Source: Lachnospiraceae bacterium
Lineage (GTDB): Bacteria; Bacillota; Clostridia; Lachnospirales; Lachnospiraceae
Direction: 5' to 3'
Assembly (NCBI GenBank): GCA_024696945.1
Contig: JAILGF010000171.1
Span: 1 to 37,074 of the forward strand
DNA length: 37,074 nt
In this document: positions 1-6,905 of the stretch, piece by piece
Numbering within the stretch: position 1 is the first letter of the stretch
Layout of the letters: the number at the start of each line of letters is the position of its first letter
Made by a program: the position numbers and the translations under genes
The notes under the pieces: generated by a model
Told to the model about the DNA's origin: nothing
Seen by the model: the letters and a program-made list of their open reading frames with translations, nothing else
Database searches by the model: none

Positions 1-105
1 CTAGCTTGAAAACTCGTAAAAGCAGAAGGAAAGATCCAGAATAAAGCAACCCAATAACCAATCACATTATAAAACAGTTTCAAATTTTTTTACCAAAAGT
101 GAAGG

Positions 106-123
106 GTGGTAGAAAAAGTGGTA
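106..123 (+). repeat. Two GTGGTA hexamers, 12-bp period
   Basis: GTGGTA occurs at 106-111 and again at 118-123, each followed by an A-rich run. A similar pair, with 11-bp period, lies on the opposite strand at 36380-36396 beside the tRNA-Cys gene. Such tandem boxes next to tRNA genes could be recombinase arm sites left by a mobile element, but no integrase is visible here, so this is only a suggestion. The rest of 1-141 shows no gene. Confidence 0.35.
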
Positions 124-141
124 GAAAATCTTAGGTTATTA

Positions 142-180
142 GAAAAAAATCAAGGGTTCCGGAAACCCGAAACCCTTGAA
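142..180 (-). terminator. Intrinsic terminator of the tRNA-Pro/tRNA-Thr unit
   Basis: On the minus strand an inverted repeat (arms at 151-158 and 171-178, sequence CAAGGGTT and its complement) is followed by a run of T at 143-150. It lies 10 bases past the 3' end of tRNA-Pro, as expected for the end of this tRNA transcript. Confidence 0.75.
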
Positions 181-189
181 AATCTTAAG

Positions 190-264
190 TCGAGGTGACA
201 GGACTTGAACCTGCGGCCTCCACGTCCCTAACGTGGCGCTCTAGCCAAACTGAGCCACACCTCG
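190..264 (-). tRNA. tRNA-Pro (anticodon AGG)
   Basis: A full cloverleaf folds on the minus strand: acceptor CGAGGTG with CACCTCG, D stem GCTC/GAGC, anticodon stem CCACG/CGTGG around loop TTAGGGA, T stem GCAGG/CCTGT, discriminator A. The anticodon is AGG (codon CCU). C1-G72, A73 and G35/G36 match bacterial proline tRNA identity. CCA is not encoded. A34 in a bacterial proline tRNA is unusual, because GGG and TGG anticodons are the common ones. Confidence 0.93.
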
Positions 265-302
265 AAACACATATTGTAAGCTGTCGAACCTGTGACAGCT
301 AA

Positions 303-375
<73 letters not shown>

Positions 376-407
376 ATTTCGAACCCCTTTTCTGAAGTCC
401 GAATGCT

Positions 408-436
408 ATATTACCACAGCATTGTATAAATTGCAA
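408..436 (-). promoter_or_regulatory. Promoter of the tRNA-Thr/tRNA-Pro unit
   Basis: Reading the minus strand, a TTGCAA -35 box (431-436), a 17-bp spacer and a TAATAT -10 box (408-413) sit about 33 bases upstream of tRNA-Thr. Neither box is perfect, but spacing and position fit a sigma-A promoter. Confidence 0.5.
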
Positions 437-474
437 GCACTTTTTTCAAAAATTTATAAAATTTTTTTCCGTCG

Positions 475-789
475 TTATTTGTCTTCATCTTCTTCGGCGT
501 CAAGAACTCCGGCTGCAAGCTCCTTATTCAGTTCTGACATGAAGCTTTCTTCGTCATTCTTTTCATGGACAGGCTCTGACTCTTTTTTCTCTTCGATAGA
601 GTAATAAAACTCCATATCATACTTTTTCACAAGCATTCTACAGAATTTTGCTGCTTCTTCCTCTTCCATGAAAAACCTTGCGCCCTCGATGTTCCCCGTT
701 AATCCGGGCGACTCGCAACCCTGAACGACCTTTTTCTTACCGGTAAAATACGCTATTCCGGTAGGCAGGTCTATTTTCAATACATACAT
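475..789 (-). CDS. Small acidic hypothetical protein
   Basis: This encodes 104 residues of unknown function. The N-terminal half has a small hydrophobic core (LKIDLPTGIAYFTG) and a region with FFMEEEEAAKFCRML. From about residue 66 the protein is very rich in Glu, Asp and Lys and ends EEDEDK, so that part is probably disordered. No signal peptide or membrane segment is seen. The ATG has a GGAGA ribosome-binding site about 8 bases upstream, and a promoter lies at 845-873. It stands alone between rlmB and the tRNAs. The gene call is well supported by start signals; the function is not recognised. Confidence 0.75.
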   Translation of the reverse strand: MYVLKIDLPTGIAYFTGKKKVVQGCESPGLTGNIEGARFFMEEEEAAKFCRMLVKKYDMEFYYSIEEKKESEPVHEKNDEESFMSELNKELAAGVLDAEEDEDK

Positions 790-844
790 GATCCGTCTCC
801 ATTTTTACCTGGCAGGTTTTTGTATAACAAATTAACTATGCTGA

Positions 845-873
845 ATTATACCATATACCCCAAAATAATTCAA
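845..873 (-). promoter_or_regulatory. Promoter of the small acidic protein gene
   Basis: On the minus strand TTGAAT (868-873), a 17-bp spacer and a perfect TATAAT (845-850) precede the 475-789 gene, leaving a leader of about 50 bases. The interval 874-967 is T-rich on the plus strand and shows nothing else clear. Confidence 0.65.
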
Positions 874-967
874 CTTTTTTTGGCTTTTTTTATCATTTCG
901 GCCTATTTTTTACCGATATTTTACGGTTTTGCCCCCACTTTGTAATATTTTTGTCATATTTAACCTG

Positions 968-1714
968 TTATTTTTGAACCGTTCTCTGTCTGACTATCTC
1001 ATATGCCAAAACACCTGCTGCCACGGATGCGTTCAGTGAATCAATATCGCCTTTCATGGGAATGGATGCGATCATGTCGCAATGCTCTTTTACCAGTCTA
1101 GATACGCCCTCGCCTTCGTTTCCTATAACAAGACCTATGGGACCGGTAAGGTTGCATTTATACATACTCTCACCGCCCATATCTCCACATACGAACCAGA
1201 GACCCTGCTTTTTTAGGTCTTCCATAGTTGACGTCAGATTTGTTACCTTCGCTACCGGCGTATAATTCAATGCTCCCGCACTGGTCTTGGCAACAGTAGA
1301 AGTAAGACCCGAAGCTCTTCTCTTTGGAATTATTACACCGTGAGCTCCGCAAAGATTTGCCGTCCTTATGATAGCGCCAAGGTTATGCGGATCTTCGATT
1401 CCATCCAACAGGAATATAAAAGGAGGTTCCCCCTTTTCCTGGGCTCTTTCAAGTATCTCACTTACTTCTGCATAATCATAGGCTGCCGAATAAGCTATAA
1501 CGCCCTGATGATTATGTGTCTGAGACATCTGATCCAGCTTTTCTCTGTCCATAAACTGGATAATAGCATCAGTCTTCTTTGCTTCCCTTAGGATCGTATT
1601 GATTGGACCGTCATTCAGCCCTTTTTGAACAAACAGCTTGTCTATAGTTCTTTTGGCTCTGAAGGCCTCCAGCACTGCATTTCGGCCCTCTAATGTAAGT
1701 TCTTCGAATCTCAT
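968..1714 (-). CDS. rlmB: 23S rRNA (guanosine-2'-O-)-methyltransferase RlmB
   Basis: A SpoU/TrmH-family SAM-dependent 2'-O-methyltransferase of 248 residues, the usual size for RlmB/YacO. The short N-terminal substrate-binding part opens with LEGRNAVLEAF. The trefoil-knot catalytic domain carries motif 1 (DPHNLGAIIRTA, with N111 and R117), motif 2 (IGLVIGNEGEGVS, about 194-206) and motif 3 (IPMKGDIDSLNASVAAGV, about 218-235). It methylates 23S rRNA in the cytoplasm; the exact base is inferred from the family. A ribosome-binding site AAAGGA precedes the ATG. It is the last gene of the cysS-mrnC-rlmB cluster, an arrangement known from many Firmicutes. Family certain; the RlmB assignment rests on length and context. 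Confidence 0.93.
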   Translation of the reverse strand: MRFEELTLEGRNAVLEAFRAKRTIDKLFVQKGLNDGPINTILREAKKTDAIIQFMDREKLDQMSQTHNHQGVIAYSAAYDYAEVSEILERAQEKGEPPFIFLLDGIEDPHNLGAIIRTANLCGAHGVIIPKRRASGLTSTVAKTSAGALNYTPVAKVTNLTSTMEDLKKQGLWFVCGDMGGESMYKCNLTGPIGLVIGNEGEGVSRLVKEHCDMIASIPMKGDIDSLNASVAAGVLAYEIVRQRTVQK

Positions 1715-1787
1715 ATATGATCACGTATCCTTTTTGATCCTGATTAATATTTAAACATTACTTTACATATCACAACATATCAGGCTT

Positions 1788-2216
1788 TCAGCCTTGTAAT
1801 GAATCTATCCCCTTTTTCACCAGTTCCAGTATCCTATCCATCTGCCCTGTAAGGTACAGATATCCCATCAATGCCTCAAATCCCGTTGCTATACGGTATT
1901 CAGCAACTGTTCCGCTCTTTGCCACACTTCCGGATTTCGCATTGCGACCGCGTTTATAGTACCCAAGCTCCTCTTCGCTTAGGTCCGTTTCGATCATATG
2001 GAATATTTTGGCCTGAGTAGGTGCTTTTGCATACCCTGAAGCACGTCTGTTAAGACTATCCACATGGCTCATCCCGTTTTCTACAAGAGTAGTGCGTATA
2101 ACAAGCTCATATATGGCATCCCCGAGATATGCAAGCGTAAGAGCCGGTATCTGACGGATATCCTGAGTTTTCTCAGGGATTTTTACTGTCTGATCTATTA
2201 TTTCTTCTATATTCAT
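1788..2216 (-). CDS. mrnC: Mini-ribonuclease III
   Basis: An RNase III catalytic domain without the double-stranded-RNA-binding domain, about 142 residues. In Bacillus subtilis this enzyme matures the ends of 23S rRNA. The signature LAYLGDAIYELVIR (residues about 27-40) holds the metal-binding Asp, and a second acidic cluster is in GFEALMGYLYL near residue 115. The first in-frame start is a GTG at 2220-2222 that overlaps the GAGG ribosome-binding site, so I prefer the ATG six bases further in, at the right distance. It sits between cysS and rlmB, as in many Firmicutes; the gap to cysS holds two hairpins. Confidence 0.92.
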   Translation of the reverse strand: MNIEEIIDQTVKIPEKTQDIRQIPALTLAYLGDAIYELVIRTTLVENGMSHVDSLNRRASGYAKAPTQAKIFHMIETDLSEEELGYYKRGRNAKSGSVAKSGTVAEYRIATGFEALMGYLYLTGQMDRILELVKKGIDSLQG

Positions 2217-2253
2217 ATGCACCTCATCCGTCAGTAGCTATTTATTAATTACC

Positions 2254-2312
2254 CCAATGCTTCGCATTGGAGCCGCGTCATAAGGTTCCGTCAGCCTTCG
2301 GCTGCCACCTTA
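2254..2312 (-). repeat. Two tandem TTC-loop hairpins between cysS and mrnC
   Basis: The first is a perfect 7-bp stem at 2254-2270 (CCAATGC, loop TTC, GCATTGG). The second, at 2281-2312, has outer arms TAAGGT/ACCTTA and inner arms CAGCC/GGCTG with loop TTC at 2292-2304, and it overlaps the cysS stop codon. No long T run follows, so they look like processing or attenuation hairpins, or REP-like repeats, rather than a strong terminator. The ATGCTTCGCAT core recurs at 14035-14045. Confidence 0.6.
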
Positions 2313-3734
2313 AGACATATACCACTTGACTCCTTCGCGAGTATCCTCGAGTACTACTCCTTTTTCAAGGAGCTCGGCACGGATCCTGTCAGCTTCGGCA
2401 AAGTTCTTTTCCTTCTTTGCTGCTTTACGAAGCTCTATCTGCTCTAAAATAAACTTTTCGAATTCCGGATCGATACTCGGTGCTGCAGCTTCCTTTTCAA
2501 CGGTAAGGTCGATTCCAAGCACCTTGTCAAAACTCTCGATAAGAGCCAGCTTATCCACAGCACTTATGTCTGCCTTTAAAACATCGTAAACAAGAGTCAT
2601 TGCCATCGAGGTATTTATGTCATTGCCCAAAGCATCTTTGAATTTTGCATCATATTCATCAAATACTGCCTGGTTAACCTTTGTATCGCTGTTTTTCTCA
2701 GCCTCTGCCTTAACCTCAAGGCACTTTTTCTTAAGCTTCTGATATGCGACATTTGCATTATCAAGTGCGTCAAAAGAGAACTCCAAAGGCTTTCTGTAAT
2801 GTGACTGCAAGCAGAAGAATCTGTAAACAAGCGGATCGTAGCCCTGTTCCTCAAGGAATGAAACGGTAAGTATCGTTCCCTTTGATTTACTGATTTTTCC
2901 GCTGTCCCTGTCATTTAAGTGATGAACATGGAACCAGTAATTACACCACTTATGTCCTAAGTAAGACTCGCTCTGTGCAATCTCGTTTGTATGATGAGGG
3001 AAGATATTGTCAACACCTCCACAGTGGATATCCATGTATTCACCCAGATGCTTCATGCTGATGCACGAGCACTCGATATGCCAGCCGGGATATCCTACAC
3101 CCCAAGGGCTGTCCCACTTTAATGCCTGATCCTCAAACTTTGACTTGGTAAACCAGAGCACAAAGTCATTCTTGTTCTTCTTGTTTGTATCCTCGGTTAC
3201 ATCATCGCGTACACCGACCATCAGTTCGTCCTCGTTCTGATTTCCGAAAACGAAGTATTCCTTTAGTTTGGAGGTATCAAAGTAGATATTTTCCCCTGCT
3301 TTATAAGCATAGCCCTTTTCAAGAAGTACCTCTATCATATGGATAAACTCTGAAATGCAGTTTGTTGCAGGCTCTACAACATCAGGAGTCTTGATATTAA
3401 GTTTCTTGCAATCCGAGAAGAATACGTCGGTATAAAATTTTGCAATCTCCATAACAGTCTTGTGCTCACGTTTTGCACCAGCAACCATCTTATCCTCACC
3501 GGTATCACCGTCGCTTGAAAGATGTCCGACGTCTGTGATATTCATTACACGCTTTACATCATAACCTAAATATCTGAGTGTTTTCTCTAAAACATCCTCA
3601 CAGAGATAGCTTCTTAAGTTACCGATATGTGCAAAATGATAAACAGTAGGACCGCAGGTATACATTGCAACCTTTCCTTCTACATTCGGAACGAATTCTT
3701 CTACTCTTTTTGTGAGGGTATTGTAAATTTTCAT
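2310..3734 (-). CDS. cysS: Cysteine--tRNA ligase
   Basis: A class I aminoacyl-tRNA synthetase of 474 residues, typical for CysRS. It charges tRNA-Cys with cysteine using ATP in the cytoplasm. Visible features are MYTCGPTVY with the zinc ligand C27, the HIGN signature at 36-39, zinc-site residues C222 in WHIECS and the HHTNE cluster (247-251), and the KISKS loop at 280-284. The C-terminal helical anticodon-binding part ends with RIRAELLEKGVVLEDTREG, typical of the family. The ATG has only a modest upstream AGG. There is no T-box leader: the specifier and T-box motifs are absent upstream. It heads the cysS-mrnC-rlmB cluster. Confidence 0.97.
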   Translation of the reverse strand: MKIYNTLTKRVEEFVPNVEGKVAMYTCGPTVYHFAHIGNLRSYLCEDVLEKTLRYLGYDVKRVMNITDVGHLSSDGDTGEDKMVAGAKREHKTVMEIAKFYTDVFFSDCKKLNIKTPDVVEPATNCISEFIHMIEVLLEKGYAYKAGENIYFDTSKLKEYFVFGNQNEDELMVGVRDDVTEDTNKKNKNDFVLWFTKSKFEDQALKWDSPWGVGYPGWHIECSCISMKHLGEYMDIHCGGVDNIFPHHTNEIAQSESYLGHKWCNYWFHVHHLNDRDSGKISKSKGTILTVSFLEEQGYDPLVYRFFCLQSHYRKPLEFSFDALDNANVAYQKLKKKCLEVKAEAEKNSDTKVNQAVFDEYDAKFKDALGNDINTSMAMTLVYDVLKADISAVDKLALIESFDKVLGIDLTVEKEAAAPSIDPEFEKFILEQIELRKAAKKEKNFAEADRIRAELLEKGVVLEDTREGVKWYMS

Positions 3735-3828
3735 GACCTGTATCTTTGGCAGGCTTTATTTCTTATGCGCGCCTGCTTTTTTCTCCCTTCTTTAATTAAT
3801 TTGTAATGGAAACAAGTTCCTAATTGTG

Positions 3829-3845
3829 TGCATTCGCTTATCGCA
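3829..3845 (-). other. 17-bp terminator-associated motif, copy 1
   Basis: TGCATTCGCTTATCGCA (plus-strand reading) matches 15 of 17 positions with a second copy at 8606-8622. In both cases the motif starts about 10 bases past a terminator hairpin on the minus strand. Function unknown. Confidence 0.4.
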
Positions 3846-3855
3846 CATATTACAA

Positions 3856-3888
3856 GCAGCCCTGCACCTTAAAACTGTGCAAGGCTGC
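3856..3888 (-). terminator. Terminator hairpin downstream of the NlpC/P60 gene
   Basis: A 12-bp stem (arms 3856-3867 and 3877-3888, one G-T pair) has a 9-base loop. The T run (ATTTTTA from 3889) lies on the plus-strand side, so it would terminate plus-strand transcription best. The minus-strand side has only a weak TTGTAAT. No plus-strand gene is visible here, so I read it as the probably bidirectional end of the NlpC/P60 transcript. The rest of 3735-3911 shows no gene. Confidence 0.6.
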
Positions 3889-3911
3889 ATTTTTATAACT
3901 TTTGCTTATTA

Positions 3912-5897
3912 TCAGTCAAAGATTCTCCATGCACAGATGAAGTTTCTTCTCCACCAGTCACCCATCGTACGTTCAACTACCTTGCCGTTGGATGATGATG
4001 CGTCTATTACGACTCCGTTTCCGGCACCGATTCCTACGTGTCCGTAAACAACGACGATATCGCCCTTCTTTATGCTGTCGAAATCGGTAATCTTCTTATA
4101 CTTTCCAACTGTTCTCCAGCCCTTGGAGGTAATGTAGCTCTGATTTACTCCGATCTGGTTCAGACACCAGTAAACGAAGCCCGAACAGTCGAAGGTATCG
4201 GGTCCCTTGCTTCCCCATACGTACTTACAGCCCTTTTTGGATCTTGCCACTTCTATAAGATCATCCGGTGAAAGATTGTAGGATACAGTCTTTCCTCCGC
4301 CGCCTCCTGAACCGCTTCCGGAGCCGCTGCCCGAACCGCTGCCCGAACCGCTTCCTGATCCACTTCCGGAACCACTGCCTGAGCCGCTTCCGCTGCCGGA
4401 ACCTGCTTTAACAACATTGTTTCCGGTAAGAACGCTCATTGTCTTGGTTCCTACATTACCGTCTGCAGAAAGACCGTTGTTCTTCTGGAATTTCTTAACG
4501 GCTGCATCTGTAAGGTCACCGAAATAACCAGTATCACTGCCCTTTGCCAGATATCCGTATTTGATAAGAAGCTGCTGAACCTTCTTAACTGTATCGTTAT
4601 TATCACCGATGACCAGACCGTTCGATCTTGCGTTGCTGCTGTTCAGTACTTCCCTTGTGGACGGTCCTAAGTAACCGTCTACGATAAGGTCGTTTCTCGA
4701 CTGGAAGAGCTTAACGGCTGCCAAGGTATCATCCCCGTAGAATCCGTCAGGCTTTGTGGTAAGATAGCCAAGTTCTTTAAGTCTGTTCTGACACTCAAGG
4801 ATTACATCGCTCTTATCACCGAATGATACAACGTTTGCCTTAACATCCTCGCTGTATAAAAGCTCGAAGGTCATAACGCCGATCTTTCCGTCTGAAGTAA
4901 GACCGTTAGCCTTTTGTACCGCTTTAACTGCCGCTTCGGTATCGTCTCCGAAATGTCCGGTAACTAACTCACGTTTTGCGAGATATCCCAACTCGTACAA
5001 ACGAGACTGAACACGTTTGATATCATCGCCGTCCATGCCCTTCTTTAAAAGGTAGGACTTTGCGTTCTCGTCAAACAGCATTGCTATGGTCTGCTGTCCT
5101 ATGATACCGTCCTGTGTCAGTTCGTTCTGACGCTGGAAGAGTTTTACGGATTCCATCGTGATGGGACCGTAATGCTCGGTGGGCTCAGCAAATTCCATGA
5201 AGCCCAGCTGCATCAGTCGCTCCTGGATAACCGCTACACTCTTGTGGTCGGTTCCCTGATAGTAGATGTCAAGGAATACTATAGGTTCTTTCTTTTCACC
5301 TTCATTATCCTGTCCGTCAGTCCCGTCTCCGTTATTAACCGAAGGGTCGAATACCATCATTCCTTCTTCAAAACGGATGCTGCCTGCAGCCTGAGTTACC
5401 TTGTAGCCCAGAAGCTCCAGATATTTCTGTCTGTTCTCGTAATCCGCAAGAACCGTGTTGGCGTTATCGATCGCAGAATCCATTATTTTCTCAATGGTAC
5501 CCTTATCTTGCGCATCTCCGGATTCTGTCGTATCGGAGGATGTATTATTGTCCTGATTGTCAGTTGTCACTCCGCTATCGACATTATCGGTATTTGTATT
5601 GTTATCTGTATTATTATCTGTTCCGTTCTCATCCGACTTCTGCAGGCTTTCGGATATCAATCCCATGCTCTGCGAGAGCCCGCCGACAATCACGACATTG
5701 TCGGGAACCGTAGTTATCTCTCCGTCGTTTGTAAGAACCGTTTGTCCTTTTTCGTTCGGTGCTCCTATTATACCCTTATAGGCCGGCTCATTCTGAGCAG
5801 AAAGCTTGAAGTAGCCGATAAGACCGCCTAATGCCGCAATAAGGACTATGCCTACCACGACGATTATTCCTAAAGGGCCTTTTCCACCCTGCTTCAT
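3912..5897 (-). CDS. Membrane-anchored NlpC/P60 endopeptidase with peptidoglycan-binding repeats
   Basis: A 661-residue cell-wall hydrolase. Residues 10-30 form an uncleaved membrane anchor (GIIVVVGIVLIAALGG). Then come an Asn/Asp/Thr-rich spacer (about 90-130), four PG_binding_1-like repeats (about 215-275, 285-350, 360-420 and 430-492, each with a D-G-x-x-G-xx-T pattern), a Gly-Ser linker (499-535) and an NlpC/P60 domain (540-661). The catalytic Cys571 is in TFDCSGF and His620 in GHVGIG. The third polar position appears to be Asp632 (VIDASS), where many members have His. It probably cleaves stem peptides of peptidoglycan outside the membrane. It starts 28 bp after purC and probably shares its promoter, an odd pairing with purine synthesis. 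Confidence 0.93.
   Translation of the reverse strand: MKQGGKGPLGIIVVVGIVLIAALGGLIGYFKLSAQNEPAYKGIIGAPNEKGQTVLTNDGEITTVPDNVVIVGGLSQSMGLISESLQKSDENGTDNNTDNNTNTDNVDSGVTTDNQDNNTSSDTTESGDAQDKGTIEKIMDSAIDNANTVLADYENRQKYLELLGYKVTQAAGSIRFEEGMMVFDPSVNNGDGTDGQDNEGEKKEPIVFLDIYYQGTDHKSVAVIQERLMQLGFMEFAEPTEHYGPITMESVKLFQRQNELTQDGIIGQQTIAMLFDENAKSYLLKKGMDGDDIKRVQSRLYELGYLAKRELVTGHFGDDTEAAVKAVQKANGLTSDGKIGVMTFELLYSEDVKANVVSFGDKSDVILECQNRLKELGYLTTKPDGFYGDDTLAAVKLFQSRNDLIVDGYLGPSTREVLNSSNARSNGLVIGDNNDTVKKVQQLLIKYGYLAKGSDTGYFGDLTDAAVKKFQKNNGLSADGNVGTKTMSVLTGNNVVKAGSGSGSGSGSGSGSGSGSGSGSGSGSGSGSGSGGGGGKTVSYNLSPDDLIEVARSKKGCKYVWGSKGPDTFDCSGFVYWCLNQIGVNQSYITSKGWRTVGKYKKITDFDSIKKGDIVVVYGHVGIGAGNGVVIDASSSNGKVVERTMGDWWRRNFICAWRIFD
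4308..4403 (-). repeat. 12-bp tandem repeat encoding the Gly-Ser linker
   Basis: Sixteen Gly-Ser dipeptides are encoded here. Serine codons alternate almost strictly between TCN and AGY, so the real repeat unit is 12 bp (Gly-TCN-Gly-AGY), present about eight times. This could change length by slippage or recombination without a frameshift. Confidence 0.85.
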
Positions 5898-5925
5898 TCA
5901 ATCACCCCTTAAACCTGAGGAAAAA

Positions 5926-6795
5926 TTATAATTCCTTTCCTGTGAGCTTCTTATAACCCTCAAGATATTTCTCGATAGTCTTATCCACGATCTCCTGAGG
6001 TAAGGTCCAATTATGTCCTTCATGGCTCTTAAGCCAGTCTCTTGCGAACTGCTTGTCAAACGAAGGCTGTGAATGACCTGCCTCATAGCCATCGAGCGGC
6101 CAGAAACGTGAACTGTCGGGGGTAAGCATTTCATCGCCCACAACAATGTTTCCATCCTCATCGAGTCCGAATTCAAATTTAGTATCTGCGATTATAATTC
6201 CCTTGGAAAGTGCATAATCCGCACATTTCTTGTAAAGAGCGATGGTACAGTCCTTTAGTTTCTTTGCGTATTCCTCGCCCTTGCCGGTGAAACGCTTCTC
6301 AAGGTACTCTACGCTCTGTTCGTAGCTGATGTTTTCATCATGATCGCCGATCTCAGCCTTTGTAGAAGGAGTATAGATGGGCTCAGGGAGCTTGTCCGAT
6401 TCCTTAAGGCCCTCGGGAAGCTTGATCCCGCATACCTCTCCGGTCTTCTGGTAACTTGCCCAGCCGCTTCCTGTGATATATCCGCGAACGATACACTCTA
6501 CGGGAAGCATTTCAAGCTTCTTGACCATCATGCTCTTTCCGTCAAATTCGGGTGTTCTGAAATACTCTGGCATGTCGTTAACATCCACAGAGATCATATG
6601 GTTCGGGATGATGTCCTTTGTCATATCGAACCAGAATTTGCTCATCTGAGTAAGAACGGTTCCCTTCTTTGTCACGATGTTGTTCAGGATAACGTCGAAA
6701 CAGCTGATCCTGTCGGTAGCCACCATAATGAGGGTATCCCCGTTGTCGTAGATTTCACGTACTTTTCCTTCTTTTATGGGTTTTAATACTTCCAT
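5926..6795 (-). CDS. purC: Phosphoribosylaminoimidazole-succinocarboxamide synthase (SAICAR synthetase)
   Basis: A 289-residue PurC, which joins CAIR and aspartate using ATP in de novo purine synthesis. Recognisable segments are VREIYDNGDTLIMVATDRIS near the N-terminus, VECIVRGYITGSGW, and IIIADTKFEFGLDEDG followed by DEMLTPDSSRFW, which form the ATP and substrate sites. The length is typical of the longer PurC form. The upstream-most ATG lies directly behind AAGGAG. The ATG two codons later is 7 bases away, so I take that as the start. A strong promoter lies at 6854-6882. No purine riboswitch fits in the short leader. No other pur genes are nearby. Confidence 0.95.
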   Translation of the reverse strand: MEVLKPIKEGKVREIYDNGDTLIMVATDRISCFDVILNNIVTKKGTVLTQMSKFWFDMTKDIIPNHMISVDVNDMPEYFRTPEFDGKSMMVKKLEMLPVECIVRGYITGSGWASYQKTGEVCGIKLPEGLKESDKLPEPIYTPSTKAEIGDHDENISYEQSVEYLEKRFTGKGEEYAKKLKDCTIALYKKCADYALSKGIIIADTKFEFGLDEDGNIVVGDEMLTPDSSRFWPLDGYEAGHSQPSFDKQFARDWLKSHEGHNWTLPQEIVDKTIEKYLEGYKKLTGKEL

Positions 6796-6853
6796 CTTCA
6801 TTCTCCTTGTAAATGGTGCAGAGAACTATCTCTCTACATATTTAGACGATTTT

Positions 6854-6882
6854 ATCTTAACATAGTTCCTTTTTTTTGTCAA
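6854..6882 (-). promoter_or_regulatory. Promoter of purC
   Basis: On the minus strand a perfect TTGACA (6877-6882), a 17-bp spacer and TAAGAT (6854-6859) precede purC, giving a leader of about 50 bases. Confidence 0.75.
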
Positions 6883-6905
6883 ATAAAGGGATTATGAAGT
6901 AATTG

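Noticed and set aside
3735-3911. T-box leader for cysS
   Set aside because: The conserved T-box sequence is absent, and the only strong hairpin lies next to the NlpC/P60 gene with its T run on the other strand.
3826-4047. Plus-strand reading frame across the region between cysS and the NlpC/P60 gene
   Set aside because: It runs through a terminator hairpin and into the end of the NlpC/P60 gene, and has no family features.
4308-4403. CRISPR-like short repeats
   Set aside because: The 12-bp units are in frame, encode Gly-Ser, and have no spacers. No CRISPR array was seen anywhere in the window.
5172-5831. 219-residue plus-strand reading frame inside the NlpC/P60 gene
   Set aside because: It lies wholly antisense to a well-supported gene, has no ribosome-binding site or recognisable domain, and its composition is that of an antisense shadow.
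6796-6860. Purine riboswitch before purC
   Set aside because: The leader after the promoter is about 50 bases, too short, and no conserved core is seen.
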